This document shows, in pieces, positions 40,939 to 50,500 of a DNA stretch of 64,000 nt. Both the position numbers and the translations under genes were made by a program. How positions within the stretch are numbered: position 1 is the stretch's first letter; every line of letters begins with the position of its first letter. The stretch lies in the NCBI RefSeq assembly GCF_964246085.1, contig NZ_CAXTPD010000001.1; one strand, given 5' to 3'. Source of the stretch: Brotaphodocola sp003480315. Lineage in GTDB: Bacteria > Bacillota > Clostridia > Lachnospirales > Lachnospiraceae. The notes beneath the pieces are model-generated. The model was not told where the DNA came from. It did no database searches and saw nothing but the letters and a program-made list of their open reading frames with translations.

Positions 40939-42240
40939 ATGATCATTAAAAATGTAAAGGTTTACACAGAAGAACAGAAATTTGTACCTGGCGAAATCGT
41001 GGTTCTGGGAGACCGGATCACAGAGGTGCGTGCAGATGGGAAGAAGAGACAGGCTGCCGCAGAAGCTCTGGAAACGGAGTCTTCAGTAAACGGATTTTCG
41101 GAAGCTGAAGAAGCGGAAGAGGTCGTGGTGGACGGGGAAGGTGCTTACGCCATTCCGGGTCTTATTGACCTGCATTTCCACGGTTGCGTGGGGGCAGATG
41201 TTTGCGATGGAACACCGGAGGCGCTGAAAAAGATTGCACAGTATGAGGCATCTGTCGGAGTTACAGCCATTGCTCCGGCTACCATGACGCTGCCGGTGGA
41301 GGAGCTGGAGCAGATATTGCAGAATGCGGTGGCTTATAAGCGGGCGCAGGATGAGCACAGGGCGGCGAATGCGGCAGCAGGCCAAAGTATGCAGAAGGCA
41401 GAACAGGAAGCAGACGGGATGCCGGAAGGAAAATTGGAATTTCCGGAGGCAGATCTTATCGGCCTGAATATGGAAGGCCCGTTCATCAGTCCGGTCAAGA
41501 AGGGTGCGCAGGATGAGAAAAACATTGTTCCCTGTAATGTGGAGATCGCAAAACGTTTCCTGAAAGCATCAGAGGGTCTGGTGAAATTCATCGGCATTGC
41601 GCCGGAGGAGAGTAGTGAGGCAGTTGCTTTTATTCAGGAAATGAAAGATTCCGTGGATATTTCCCTGGCGCATACCAATGCAGATTATGATACGGCCATG
41701 GCAGCATTCACTGCCGGGGCGAACCATGCGGTACATCTGTATAATGCCATGCCTGCCTTTACCCATCGGGCTCCGGGTGTTATTGGTGCAGTGGCAGACA
41801 GCAAACATGTGATGGCTGAGATTATCTGTGACAACGTACACATTCATCCGGCAGTGGTGCGGGCCACCTTTACCATGATGGGAGCGGACCGGATGATCCT
41901 CATCAGTGACAGTATGCGGGCTACCGGAATGCCGGACGGTACTTACACGCTGGGCGGCCTGGATGTCAGCGTGAACGGAAATCGGGCAACCCTGGTGGAT
42001 GGCGGTGCACTGGCCGGTTCCGTGACCAATCTGATGGACTGCATGCGCACGGTAGTGAAGGTCATGCAGATCCCGCTGGAAACGGCAGTGGCCTGCGCAA
42101 CAGCCAACCCGGCCCGGTGCCTGGGTGTGTATGATACCTATGGTTCCATTACGGAGGGAAAAAAAGCAGATATCGTACTGCTGGATGAAGACCTGGAACT
42201 GAAAATGGTGATCAAGGACGGTCAGCTGCCATTTCTTTAA
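40939..42240 (+). CDS. nagA: N-acetylglucosamine-6-phosphate deacetylase
   Basis: A 433-residue amidohydrolase that removes acetate from GlcNAc-6-phosphate. Metal and substrate motifs are GLIDLHFHGCVGADV, NMEGPFISPVKKGAQ (metal Glu), SLAHTNADYD and HAVHLYNAMPAFTHR (His ligands), and MILISDSMRATGMPDG (catalytic Asp). It is about 50 residues longer than usual because of two acidic Ala/Glu-rich insertions: one before the first metal motif (roughly 35-60, AAAEALETESSVNGFSEAEE) and one near 140-165 (AAAGQSMQKAEQEADGMPEG). Both are probably surface loops. It is paired with divergent nagB. Confidence 0.95.
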   Translation: MIIKNVKVYTEEQKFVPGEIVVLGDRITEVRADGKKRQAAAEALETESSVNGFSEAEEAEEVVVDGEGAYAIPGLIDLHFHGCVGADVCDGTPEALKKIAQYEASVGVTAIAPATMTLPVEELEQILQNAVAYKRAQDEHRAANAAAGQSMQKAEQEADGMPEGKLEFPEADLIGLNMEGPFISPVKKGAQDEKNIVPCNVEIAKRFLKASEGLVKFIGIAPEESSEAVAFIQEMKDSVDISLAHTNADYDTAMAAFTAGANHAVHLYNAMPAFTHRAPGVIGAVADSKHVMAEIICDNVHIHPAVVRATFTMMGADRMILISDSMRATGMPDGTYTLGGLDVSVNGNRATLVDGGALAGSVTNLMDCMRTVVKVMQIPLETAVACATANPARCLGVYDTYGSITEGKKADIVLLDEDLELKMVIKDGQLPFL

Positions 42241-42336
42241 AGTAGCGCCACAGGGTGAAGTACTTTAAGGCGGATGAGAACCGGAAGAACTTTGCAGTGC
42301 GCGCCGCCTATTAAAGAATGAAAAATGACAAGACGC

Positions 42337-42388
42337 AAAAAAGAACCTTGCCTGATGGATATATTTCCATCGGGCAAGGTTCTTTTTT
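42337..42388. terminator. Bidirectional terminator between nagA and gntP
   Basis: AAAAAAGAACCTTGCC plus TGATGGA pairs with TCCATCG plus GGCAAGGTTCTTTTTT, an over 20-bp stem. Confidence 0.9.
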
Positions 42389-42409
42389 GTTTCATGATAA
42401 AGCAATAAT

Positions 42410-43792
42410 TTATTTCCAGATCATATTCAGAATCAGCAGCTCTACGATACCGACACCGGTCATGACGAAGGATACGGCTGTCTTACAGCGGAGCTGGTCT
42501 TTGATCTCGGTTAAGCCGAACATACCGTTGAACACCCAGAAGCCACTGTCGTTGAAGTAGCTGAATGCGATAGCGCCGATACAGGAAGCCTGTGCCAGCA
42601 GAACCGGATTTAAGCCCAGGGTGGCAATGAGCGGAGCAGTCAAGGATGCTGAGGTGGTGATCGCTACGGTTGCGGAACCAAGAGCCAGACGCATCAGGGC
42701 ACCGATCAGGACCGGGATCAGGATAGCCGGGATCGGCCAGGAAACTACGGTAGCACCGAGTACATCGCCGATACCGCTGACTTTGATGATGTTTCCAAGA
42801 GCGCCGCCCGCACCGGTGATCAGCATGATCATACCGGTATCCTTGATGCTGTCGCCCATGATGTTCATCAGCTTATCTTTCGGGATATCCTTACCGATGC
42901 CGTAAACAGCGATGGTGGTACCAAGAGCCAGGGCTACAATCGGGGAACCTACCAGGGTAATAATGCTGTAAATGAAGCTTTCTTTGTCAACACCTGCGAA
43001 ATCGCAAACGGTTTTGCTCAGAATGAGTACCAGCGGGATCAGGATCGGAGCAAGGGACTCGCCCAGGCCCGGAAGTTTTTTGCTGCCCATGATCTCATCT
43101 AACTGATCCATGGATTTTAAGTACTCTTTCTTGAACTCCTTACGGTCGTAGGTACCATCCTCACGCGGAATCTGGTAGATCTTCTTGCCGACCCAGTGTG
43201 CATACAGCAGAGCGGCGATAAGGATCGGAACAGACATCAGGGCACCTGCGATGATCATCTGACCAACATCTACGCCCATCATTCCGGCTGCGGTTAACGG
43301 ACCCGGAGTCGGCGGAACCATTACGTGGGTACACTGCAGGCCGCAGGCCAGAGCCAGAGCCAGAGCGATAACGGATTTACCGGTTACGCGGGACATTGCC
43401 TTACATAACGGTGCGAAAATTACGATTGCGGAATCTGCGAAAACCGGGATGGATACCAGCCATCCGGTGATACCAAGGGCAAGCTCCTCTTTGCCGCTTC
43501 CGATTTTCTTGATGAAGGAGTAAGCCATACGCTCTGCAGCGCCGGTCTTTTCGAGGATACCGCCCATCATAACGCCGAGGCCGATGATAATACCGGTACT
43601 TTTTAAGGTGTTTCCGAAGCCATCCTGGATTGCGGTAATGGCATCAGACGGGGACATTTTGCCGATCAGACCTGTGATCAGTGCAGCAAGCAGCAGCGCG
43701 ATAAAGGTGTGGGTCTTGGTCTTCATAACCAGGAAGATCATGATCGCGATGCCTAAGAACAGGCCAAGCAGCATCTGGGTTTCATGTGACAT
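42410..43792 (-). CDS. Gluconate/sugar-acid permease, GntP family
   Basis: A 460-residue inner-membrane H+ symporter with about 12-14 helices. Family landmarks are IIIGLGVMMGGILEKTGAAE near residue 70, SIPVFADSAIVIFAPL (the conserved PVF-D motif), THVMVPPTPGPLTAAGMMGV (the PP-TPGP motif) and GALMRLALGSATVAITTSAS near the C-terminus. GntP proteins import gluconate, hexuronates or glycerate-type acids. It lies at the left edge of the aldarate cluster, beside the first LysR gene, so import of an aldarate breakdown product such as glycerate is plausible. The substrate cannot be read from sequence. Confidence 0.9.
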   Translation of the reverse strand: MSHETQMLLGLFLGIAIMIFLVMKTKTHTFIALLLAALITGLIGKMSPSDAITAIQDGFGNTLKSTGIIIGLGVMMGGILEKTGAAERMAYSFIKKIGSGKEELALGITGWLVSIPVFADSAIVIFAPLCKAMSRVTGKSVIALALALACGLQCTHVMVPPTPGPLTAAGMMGVDVGQMIIAGALMSVPILIAALLYAHWVGKKIYQIPREDGTYDRKEFKKEYLKSMDQLDEIMGSKKLPGLGESLAPILIPLVLILSKTVCDFAGVDKESFIYSIITLVGSPIVALALGTTIAVYGIGKDIPKDKLMNIMGDSIKDTGMIMLITGAGGALGNIIKVSGIGDVLGATVVSWPIPAILIPVLIGALMRLALGSATVAITTSASLTAPLIATLGLNPVLLAQASCIGAIAFSYFNDSGFWVFNGMFGLTEIKDQLRCKTAVSFVMTGVGIVELLILNMIWK

Positions 43793-44120
43793 ATTTCATA
43801 CCTCTTTCTGTAGTGTGCTCACTTCGTATGCATCGTTACTGTTCACGCATTGCGCAAACAGCAACGGATTTTGCCGATGCTTCGCATTCCAAATCGGCAA
43901 AATCTGCTTCCACGGCTGTATCATACGGCATTTTCAGTTCAGAAAATGCCTAACTGTGTAGTAACTATGCATCAAATATGGGGGGATGCATTCGCAAAGC
44001 CGCTGTTGCAAGGCTGTGAACGAAGTGATAAAATTATGACAAGAGGCATTATAGCGAAAATTGATACATAAGTAAAATTAACTGTACTTAGCCAACTCTT
44101 AAAATATTTAATGTTTGTTC
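43793..44120. other. Intergenic region with two hairpins
   Basis: Hairpins at 43867-43904 (GATTTTGCCGAT/ATCGGCAAAATC) and 43929-43951 (GGCATTTTC/GAAAATGCC). This is upstream of gntP (minus strand) and would hold its promoter. The hairpins may act in the gntP leader. No gene is seen. Confidence 0.5.
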
Positions 44121-45041
44121 TTAAAATAATGGTGCTGAGTTTTCCCAGTATTCCCGTGCGAGCCGAATGAATTCCCGTGCACCGGAGTTTAAGTAACCAT
44201 TTTTCTGGCAGGAAATGACAATTTCCCAGGAAGGACGTTCCGGCAGGGAAAAGCAGGCAACGCCCTCGGTGAGTCCCAGCGTATAATACCGCGGAATGAT
44301 GCCGCAGCACAGAGTAGACTGCACCATGGCGGCAATACCGCTGGTATTGTTGGTTTCAAACAGAATATTTGGGGCGAAACCGGCTTTCTCAAACAGCAGA
44401 TCGCAGGAGGAACGAAGCGTGGAGGTCTTGTCCATCAGCACAAAGGGCTCATAGCGCAGCTCGGTCAGGTCCAGGGTTGCCAGTGGTTTGCCGGAAGGCG
44501 CTGCTTTTGCTGCCAGTGGATGCCCGGCTGGGATGATCAGTACCAGCTCCTCCTGCTTTAATGGATAGTAAGTATCGCTGGTCTGGTCCCTTCGTGCGAG
44601 GGTCATAAGACCTACATCAATCTCGCCTTTTGCAATGGCATCCTGCTGGGCCCGGACCCGCATCTCGATAGGGCGCACATCCAGGTTCGGAAAGCTGCGG
44701 TGCAGTTCCGGGTAAATAGCGGTGAACATGCGAAGTCCCCGTCCCGGTGTCAGGCCGATAGTCAGATGGCCTTTGCGTGCACTGACAACATCGTAGATTC
44801 TGTTGTATGTAGTATTTTTAATCTGAAGAGCGGCTTTTGCACCTTCAATATAAATTTCTCCGGCTTCTGTCAGGCGCCAGTTGGTGCGGGAACGGTGAAA
44901 CAGAGGTGTGCCAAGTTCTTTTTCCAGCTTTAAAAGCTGCTGGTTTAAGGCAGACTGGGTGATGAACAGTTTTTCCGCAGCCTTGGTGATGTTGTTCTCC
45001 TCTGCGATTTTTAATATGTATTCGATTTGTTTGGTATCCAT
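44121..45041 (-). CDS. LysR-family transcriptional regulator 1
   Basis: A 306-residue LTTR; ATG 45041 follows GGGAGG. The winged HTH is at the N-terminus (YILKIAEENNITKAAEKLFI, TQSALNQQLLKLEKELGTPL). The effector domain (from about residue 90, GHLTIGLTPGRGLRMFTAIY) has two periplasmic-binding-like lobes. It is divergent from the first glucarate dehydratase gene (222 bp between), whose promoter it most likely controls in response to an aldarate or its dehydration product. It shares high similarity with regulators 2 and 4 of this window, which suggests local duplication. Confidence 0.93.
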   Translation of the reverse strand: MDTKQIEYILKIAEENNITKAAEKLFITQSALNQQLLKLEKELGTPLFHRSRTNWRLTEAGEIYIEGAKAALQIKNTTYNRIYDVVSARKGHLTIGLTPGRGLRMFTAIYPELHRSFPNLDVRPIEMRVRAQQDAIAKGEIDVGLMTLARRDQTSDTYYPLKQEELVLIIPAGHPLAAKAAPSGKPLATLDLTELRYEPFVLMDKTSTLRSSCDLLFEKAGFAPNILFETNNTSGIAAMVQSTLCCGIIPRYYTLGLTEGVACFSLPERPSWEIVISCQKNGYLNSGAREFIRLAREYWENSAPLF

Positions 45042-45155
45042 GTAAACCTCCCATGAACAAATGCGGCTGTATGTGTTTCTTCTATAAATAAAGCACATTT
45101 GATTATAACAGTTTCTAAACAGAAAATAAACAAGAAAAATTATTAAGAGAAATAT

Positions 45156-45197
45156 AAAAACTATTAATTTTACTTATTTGCATGAAGGTGCTATGAT
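45156..45197 (+). promoter_or_regulatory. Promoter of gudD-1 with shared LysR-type box
   Basis: AAAAACTATTAATTTTACTTATTTG (45156-45180, written here as two parts: AAAAACTATTAA and TTTTACTTATTTG) overlaps a -35-like TTTACT (45169-45174). A 17-bp spacer leads to TATGAT (45192-45197). The upstream part is A/T-rich and resembles the one at 61484. Confidence 0.6.
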
Positions 45198-45263
45198 AGC
45201 ATCAGTAAGAGATATAAAGAACTTCAAAATATCATTTATATATTATTCAAGGAGGGTATTCAA

Positions 45264-46604
45264 ATGAACGCAATTCCTACAATTACCAAGATGGAAGTTT
45301 TCCCGGTTGCAGGACATGACTGCATGGAGCTGAACTTAAGTGGTGCGCATGCTCCGTACTTCACCCGTAACATCGTGATCCTGACCGACAGCACCGGTAA
45401 CGAGGGTATCGGTGAGGTTCCGGGCGGTGAGAAGATCACTGCTGCATTAGAGCAGATCAAAGATCTCGTAATCGGTTCCAGCATCGGTGATTACAAGCAG
45501 ACCTTAAACAAGATCCGCGCATGGCTGTCTGCAAACATCAAAGATGACAAGCGTGGTCTTCAGACCTTCGACCTGCGTGTAGGCGTACATGTAGTTACCG
45601 CAGTAGAGGCTCCGCTTCTTGACCTGCTTGGCAAGTTCTTAAACGTTCCGGCTGCTGCCCTGATGGGTGACGGAATCCAGAGAGATAAGGTTCGTTTCCT
45701 GTCCTATCTTTTCTATGTTGGAGACCGTAAGAAAACCGATCTTGAGTACGAGGAAGAGCCGGATGCAGAGTGCGACTGGTACCGTCTGCGTCACGAGGAG
45801 GCTATGACTCCGGAAGCAATCGTGGCACTGGCAAAGGCTACCAACGAGAAATACGGCTTTGAAGACTTCAAGTTAAAGGGCGGCGTTTTAGCTCCTCAGG
45901 AAGAGGTAAAGGCTGTTACCGCAATCAAGGAAGCATTCCCGAACGCACGTGTAGACCTTGACCCGAACGGCTGCTGGAGCTTAAAAGAGGCTCTGGAAGT
46001 TGCTCCGGACTTAAAGAAGGTTCTGGCATACTGTGAGGATCCGTGTGGCGCAGAGGATGGCTTCTCCGGCCGTGAGGTTATGGCTGAGTTCAGAAAAGCA
46101 ACCATGATGCCGACCGCTACCAACATGATCAACACTGACTGGCGTCAGATGTGCCATGCAATCGCTCTGCAGAGCGTAGATATCCCGTTAGCAGATCCGC
46201 ACTTCTGGACCATGGAAGGTTCTGTACGTGTAGGCCAGCTGTGCAACGACTTCGGTCTGATGTGGGGCTGCCATTCCAATAACCACTTCGATATCTCCCT
46301 GGCTATGGTTGTACAGTGTGCAGCTGCAATCCCGGGCAAGATGAACGGTATCGATACCCACTGGATCTGGCAGGAGGGCCGTGAGCGCCTGACCAAAGAG
46401 CCGATGCAGATCGTAGGCGGATGCATCGAGCTGCCGAAGAAGCCGGGTCTTGGTGTAGAGGTTGATCGCGACCAGATCATGAAGGCTCATCAGCTTTACA
46501 TGGATAAGTGCTACGGCAAGGGCGCTCGTAACGACGCTGTTGGTATGCAGTACCTGATCCCGGGCTGGACCTTCGATAACAAGAAACCGTGCATGGTTCG
46601 GTAA
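45264..46604 (+). CDS. gudD: Glucarate dehydratase
   Basis: A 446-residue enolase-superfamily enzyme, exactly the length of E. coli GudD. It dehydrates D-glucarate (and L-idarate) to 5-keto-4-deoxyglucarate. Catalytic residues are in place: FKLKGG (K203 and K205), DLDPNG (D233, N235), YCEDPCG (E258), TNMIN (N287), ADPHFW (D311) and CHSNNHFD (H337, N339). It starts at ATG 45264 behind AAGGAGG. It is single-cistron with a terminator after it, and lies between two divergent or convergent LysR genes. Strong codon bias suggests high expression. The second paralogue at 54818 shares the same active site. Confidence 0.94.
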   Translation: MNAIPTITKMEVFPVAGHDCMELNLSGAHAPYFTRNIVILTDSTGNEGIGEVPGGEKITAALEQIKDLVIGSSIGDYKQTLNKIRAWLSANIKDDKRGLQTFDLRVGVHVVTAVEAPLLDLLGKFLNVPAAALMGDGIQRDKVRFLSYLFYVGDRKKTDLEYEEEPDAECDWYRLRHEEAMTPEAIVALAKATNEKYGFEDFKLKGGVLAPQEEVKAVTAIKEAFPNARVDLDPNGCWSLKEALEVAPDLKKVLAYCEDPCGAEDGFSGREVMAEFRKATMMPTATNMINTDWRQMCHAIALQSVDIPLADPHFWTMEGSVRVGQLCNDFGLMWGCHSNNHFDISLAMVVQCAAAIPGKMNGIDTHWIWQEGRERLTKEPMQIVGGCIELPKKPGLGVEVDRDQIMKAHQLYMDKCYGKGARNDAVGMQYLIPGWTFDNKKPCMVR

Positions 46605-46624
46605 TTGAATATTTCATAATAAAT

Positions 46625-46667
46625 AAAGAAGCCATCTTCCGACGATTGTTGGAAGATGGCTTCTTTG
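46625..46667. terminator. Bidirectional terminator after gudD
   Basis: AAAGAAGCCATCTTCC (46625-46640) pairs with GGAAGATGGCTTCTTT (46651-46666). Confidence 0.88.
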
Positions 46668-46724
46668 CAGTTGTATATAATAAAAGTATCAGAAATGATA
46701 TGTCAGCTAAGTGGCGGGAGCGTG

Positions 46725-47627
46725 TTATTTTCTCCAGTACGCCCGGCACAGTTCCAGAAAATACTGCTCTGCATGACTCAGATAGGCTCCTTTCCGACAG
46801 CACATGGTGACTTCCCAGCGCGGCTGTCCTTCCAGCCGGAAATAGACAACCCCCGGAGCTGTCTTTGCAAAAATCCGCGGCAGCAGGGCACAGCCTACCT
46901 CAGCCAGGACCATGCGGTATTTGCTGACATTGCTGCTGGTGGAAAAGAGAACCTGGGGCTGGAATCCTGCTTCGCGAAAGAGAGCCTCCTCCAGCTGGAA
47001 CATGGTGGACCGGCGGGTGATCAGGATAAACGGATCCTCCAGAAAACGGGACAGACTGATCTCGGGCGCATCCTCAGCCTGTATACTTCCCAGACAGGCC
47101 AGCGGATGGGAGGCGGGAACAGCAAGAAAAATTTCTTCCTCTGCCATGGAAAGATAGGTATTGTCGTCCTTCTGGGATTCCACCAGTGTGATAAGACCAA
47201 GATCCAGCTCATTGCGTGTGATGAGATTCTGCATGGTCCGGACGTTGCACTCCACCGGCTCAATCCGGATATCCGGGAACTTCCGGTGGAATTCCGGGTA
47301 GATGGCAGTGAACATATTGACGCCGCGCTCCGGAATAAGTCCCAGGCTGATACGCCGGTTCCCGCTTTCTTTTAAATCCTGGATCTGGCTGTAGGCATCC
47401 TTTTTTAGGTTCAGGATCTGTCTTGCCGTATTTACATAAATTTCGCCCGCCGGAGTCAGGTGCCAGTCGGAGCGGGTCCGCACAAAAAGCGGGAGCCTCA
47501 GCTCCTTTTCCAGCTTCTGCAGCTGCTGGTTTAAGGCGGACTGGGTGATAAAAAGTTTCTCTGCAGCTTTGGTAATGCTGCGTTCTTCACTGATCTGTAT
47601 GATATATTCCATTTGTCTGGTATCCAA
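46725..47627 (-). CDS. LysR-family transcriptional regulator 2
   Basis: A 300-residue LTTR beginning at TTG 47627, eight nt after GGAGGG, giving MDTRQMEYIIQISEERSITK. The HTH continues with AAEKLFITQSALNQQLQKLE. The effector domain begins near NRRISLGLIPERGVNMFTAI. It is divergent from the FAD oxidoreductase operon at 47805 (177 bp between), its probable target. It is close in sequence to regulator 1, in particular the ITKAAEKLFITQSALNQQL block, so the two probably arose by duplication. Confidence 0.92.
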   Translation of the reverse strand: MDTRQMEYIIQISEERSITKAAEKLFITQSALNQQLQKLEKELRLPLFVRTRSDWHLTPAGEIYVNTARQILNLKKDAYSQIQDLKESGNRRISLGLIPERGVNMFTAIYPEFHRKFPDIRIEPVECNVRTMQNLITRNELDLGLITLVESQKDDNTYLSMAEEEIFLAVPASHPLACLGSIQAEDAPEISLSRFLEDPFILITRRSTMFQLEEALFREAGFQPQVLFSTSSNVSKYRMVLAEVGCALLPRIFAKTAPGVVYFRLEGQPRWEVTMCCRKGAYLSHAEQYFLELCRAYWRK

Positions 47628-47723
47628 CCGAAAACCCTCCTGTCATAAGAATGCTATGTAATGCCGGAATCGTGCTTTGAAATAAATGTTAGAAAAACTA
47701 ACATAAATATTATTTATATAAAT

Positions 47724-47752
47724 TTGACTGACGTACAGAGCTATTATACAAT
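47724..47752 (+). promoter_or_regulatory. Promoter of the FAD oxidoreductase operon
   Basis: TTGACT (47724-47729), 17 bp, TACAAT (47747-47752). An AACTAACATAAATATTATTT block lies directly upstream, a likely LysR-bound region. Confidence 0.7.
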
Positions 47753-47804
47753 GTGATTATCAATAAGACAAGTTTCACAGGAGAAATGAGGAGGATGGAT
47801 CAAA

Positions 47805-49268
47805 ATGATGTCCTATGATGTGATCGTGATCGGCGCCGGCGTTGTCGGATCGGCCGTGGCGCGGGAATTATCCCGTTACCAGTTGAAGACTGCGGTGCTG
47901 GAGAAGGAGCTGGATGTGGCGTGCGGAAACAGCAGCCGCAATACCGGCATGCTCCACGCCGGATTTACTTATAAGCCGGGAAGCTTAAAGGCAGAGTGCG
48001 CCGTAGAGGGAAACCAGGAGTTTGACCAGGTGGCAAAGGAGCTTGGCGTGCCGTTTAAGCGTACCGGAAAGCTGGTAGTAGGTTTTACCGACCATGACCG
48101 GGAAAACATTTTAAAATACAAGGCCATTGGCGAGCAGAACGGTGTCAAGGGTATGCGCATGATCGACAAAGATGAGATCAACCGCATCGACCCGAATGCA
48201 GGCGGTGAGTTTGCCATGTATGTGCCGTCCTCCGGCATTCTGGATCCGATGCAGTACACCATCGGTCTTGCAGAGAATGCCTGTCAGAATGGCGTCAGAT
48301 TCCACTTTGGACAGAAGGTGACCGGCATTACCCGGGACGAGGCGAAGGATGTCTGGGTAGTAAAGACGGAGCAGGATACTTTTGAGACAAAATGGGTCAT
48401 CAACTGTGCCGGTATGTATGCATCGGAGATTTCCGAGATGCTCGGCTACCCGAATTATCCGGTAAAGGGCTTTAAGGGTGAGTACTATGTACTGGATAAA
48501 AAGGCTGGAAAATTCCTTTCCATCCCGGTTTATCCGGCTCCGAATGATAAGGGCGGCTTCTCCACCCATGCAACCCCGACTGTGGATGGCAATGTGCTGG
48601 TAGGACCGGATTCCTATGTAACAGAAGACCGCGAGGATTACGTTGTAACCAAGGAACATATGGACGGTCTGTTCCGCGACGGCAGCAAGATGTTCAAGCA
48701 GATGAAGCGTGAGTACTTTATCCGGAATTTTGCAGGCATCCGCTGGAAACGCTATAATCCGGAAACCGGAGAAATCCTGGATTTCCTGTTAGAGTCCGAT
48801 GGAGCGCATCCGCATACTGTAAACCTGGTCGGCATTGAGTCTCCGGGTGTGACCTGCGCCCTGCCGCTGGCACGCCGTGCTGTGGCATTATTAGTGAAAG
48901 AGGAACAGCCGCAGAAAAATGAAGGCTTTGATCCGGTGCGTCCGGTAAAGAAACGCTTCCATGAGATGAACCATGAGGAGCAGATGGCGGCCATCAAAGA
49001 AAATCCGCTGTACGGTGAGGTGGTATGCCGCTGTGAGACCGTGACTAAGGCCGAGATCCTGGATGCGATCCGCAATCCGCTGGGCGTCTGCACCGTGACC
49101 GGCATCAAGAACCGTACCCGCGCCACCATGGGGCGCTGCCAGGGCGGCTACTGCGAGACCCGTATTACCGAGATGATCGAGCAGGAGAAGCACCTTGCAC
49201 CGGAAGAGGTTCGGTACTCCAAACGGGATTCTTATATTTTCACAGGAAAGGTCAGGGACGTAAAATGA
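47805..49268 (+). CDS. GlpA-like FAD-dependent oxidoreductase with BFD-type Fe-S domain
   Basis: A 487-residue protein of the DAO/GlpA class. A Rossmann FAD site is at the start (DVIVIGAGVVGSAVAREL). SRNTGMLHAGFTYKPGSLK and GIRWKRYNPETG are typical of GlpA and L-2-hydroxyglutarate oxidase (LhgO) proteins. The last 90 residues hold a BFD-like [2Fe-2S] domain with CRCETVTKAEI and GRCQGGYC. It overlaps the next gene by 4 bp. The order GlpA-like, NAD/FAD oxidoreductase, DUF1667 is the known three-part anaerobic 2-hydroxyacid or glycerol-3-phosphate dehydrogenase arrangement in Clostridia. No glpK or glpF is nearby, and the sugar-acid context favours a 2-hydroxy-acid substrate. That is inference. 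Confidence 0.85.
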   Translation: MMSYDVIVIGAGVVGSAVARELSRYQLKTAVLEKELDVACGNSSRNTGMLHAGFTYKPGSLKAECAVEGNQEFDQVAKELGVPFKRTGKLVVGFTDHDRENILKYKAIGEQNGVKGMRMIDKDEINRIDPNAGGEFAMYVPSSGILDPMQYTIGLAENACQNGVRFHFGQKVTGITRDEAKDVWVVKTEQDTFETKWVINCAGMYASEISEMLGYPNYPVKGFKGEYYVLDKKAGKFLSIPVYPAPNDKGGFSTHATPTVDGNVLVGPDSYVTEDREDYVVTKEHMDGLFRDGSKMFKQMKREYFIRNFAGIRWKRYNPETGEILDFLLESDGAHPHTVNLVGIESPGVTCALPLARRAVALLVKEEQPQKNEGFDPVRPVKKRFHEMNHEEQMAAIKENPLYGEVVCRCETVTKAEILDAIRNPLGVCTVTGIKNRTRATMGRCQGGYCETRITEMIEQEKHLAPEEVRYSKRDSYIFTGKVRDVK

Positions 49269-50500
49269 AAAATGTAGATGTTGTAATTATTGGCGGCGGC
49301 CCGGCCGGACTGGCGGCTGCGCTGGAGCTCTGGAAAAAGGGCATTCATGATATTCTGATCCTGGAGAGAGAAAAGGGACTGGGCGGAATCCTGCGCCAGT
49401 GCATCCATGATGGTTTTGGCCTGACCCGTTTTGGCGAGACCTTAAGCGGACCGGAGTATGCATCCCGCTTCGCAAAGCAGGTGAAAGAGCTGGGCATTCC
49501 GTATATGACCGATACCACCGTGCTGGAGCTGACACCGGATAAGCAGGTGTTTGCGGCATCCCCGGAGGGACTGTTAGAGATCCAGGCAAAGGCTGTGATC
49601 CTGGCTATGGGCTGCCGGGAGCGCACCCGCGGAGCCATCAGCACTCCGGGAACCCGGCCGGCCGGTGTGTACACTGCCGGTGTGGCTCAGGCTTATATCA
49701 ATTTAAAGAACCGCATGCCGGGAAAGAATGTCGTGATCCTTGGATCCGGTGATATCGGCATGATCATGGCAAGACGTATGACTCTGGAGGGGGCGAAGGT
49801 ACTGGGCGTGTTTGAGATTCAGCCATATGCCAGCGGACTGCCGCGAAATATTGAACAGTGCTTAAATGATTATCAGATTCCACTGCATTTAAGCCATTCC
49901 GTAACGGAGATCCGCGGCGTGGACCGTCTCGAGAGTGTAGTCATCTCCGAGGTGGATGACAGGCTGCAGCCGATCCCGGGAACTGAGAAGGAATATCCGT
50001 GTGACACCCTGATCCTTTCCGTGGGCCTGATCCCGGAAAATGAGCTGACCTGGATGGCAGGCGCAAAGCAGGATGATGGAACCAAGGGTGCGTCAGTAGA
50101 TGAAAACTTCCAGACCACTGTTCCAGGCGTATTCGCGGCAGGAAACGTGCTTCACGTACATGATCTGGTAGACTTTGTTTCCATGGAGGCAGAGGAGCTG
50201 GCAGACGGAGCAGCCCGCTACATCAAAGAGGGAGCGCTTCCGGATTGCGGCCTTGCCATTACAGGAGACAGTATGGTAGGACAGCTGACCCCGGCCCGCT
50301 TCAGCGGTACCGGAAATGTAACGGTGTCCTTCCGTATGAGAAAACCGGTGAGAAACTGCACCGTAGAGCTGTGGCAGGGTGACCATCTGGTAAAACAGAA
50401 GAAGTTTCCGAAGGCTCTCCCGGCAGAGATGATCCAGATCGCCTTAAAGCCGGAAGAACTAAATGAGAAGGATAACCTGGAGGTGAGAGTGGTATGTTAA
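49265..50500 (+). CDS. NAD(P)/FAD-dependent oxidoreductase (second subunit)
   Basis: A 411-residue flavoprotein with two dinucleotide-binding motifs: VVIIGGGPAGLAAALELWKK (FAD) at the N-terminus and NVVILGSGDIGMIMARRM (NAD) near residue 160. An LGGILRQCIHDGFG block follows the FAD site, as in the GlpA-partner subfamily. It overlaps both neighbours by a few bases, so the three proteins are made together. It would take electrons from the GlpA-like subunit and pass them to NAD(P) or another carrier. Confidence 0.88.
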   Translation: MKNVDVVIIGGGPAGLAAALELWKKGIHDILILEREKGLGGILRQCIHDGFGLTRFGETLSGPEYASRFAKQVKELGIPYMTDTTVLELTPDKQVFAASPEGLLEIQAKAVILAMGCRERTRGAISTPGTRPAGVYTAGVAQAYINLKNRMPGKNVVILGSGDIGMIMARRMTLEGAKVLGVFEIQPYASGLPRNIEQCLNDYQIPLHLSHSVTEIRGVDRLESVVISEVDDRLQPIPGTEKEYPCDTLILSVGLIPENELTWMAGAKQDDGTKGASVDENFQTTVPGVFAAGNVLHVHDLVDFVSMEAEELADGAARYIKEGALPDCGLAITGDSMVGQLTPARFSGTGNVTVSFRMRKPVRNCTVELWQGDHLVKQKKFPKALPAEMIQIALKPEELNEKDNLEVRVVC

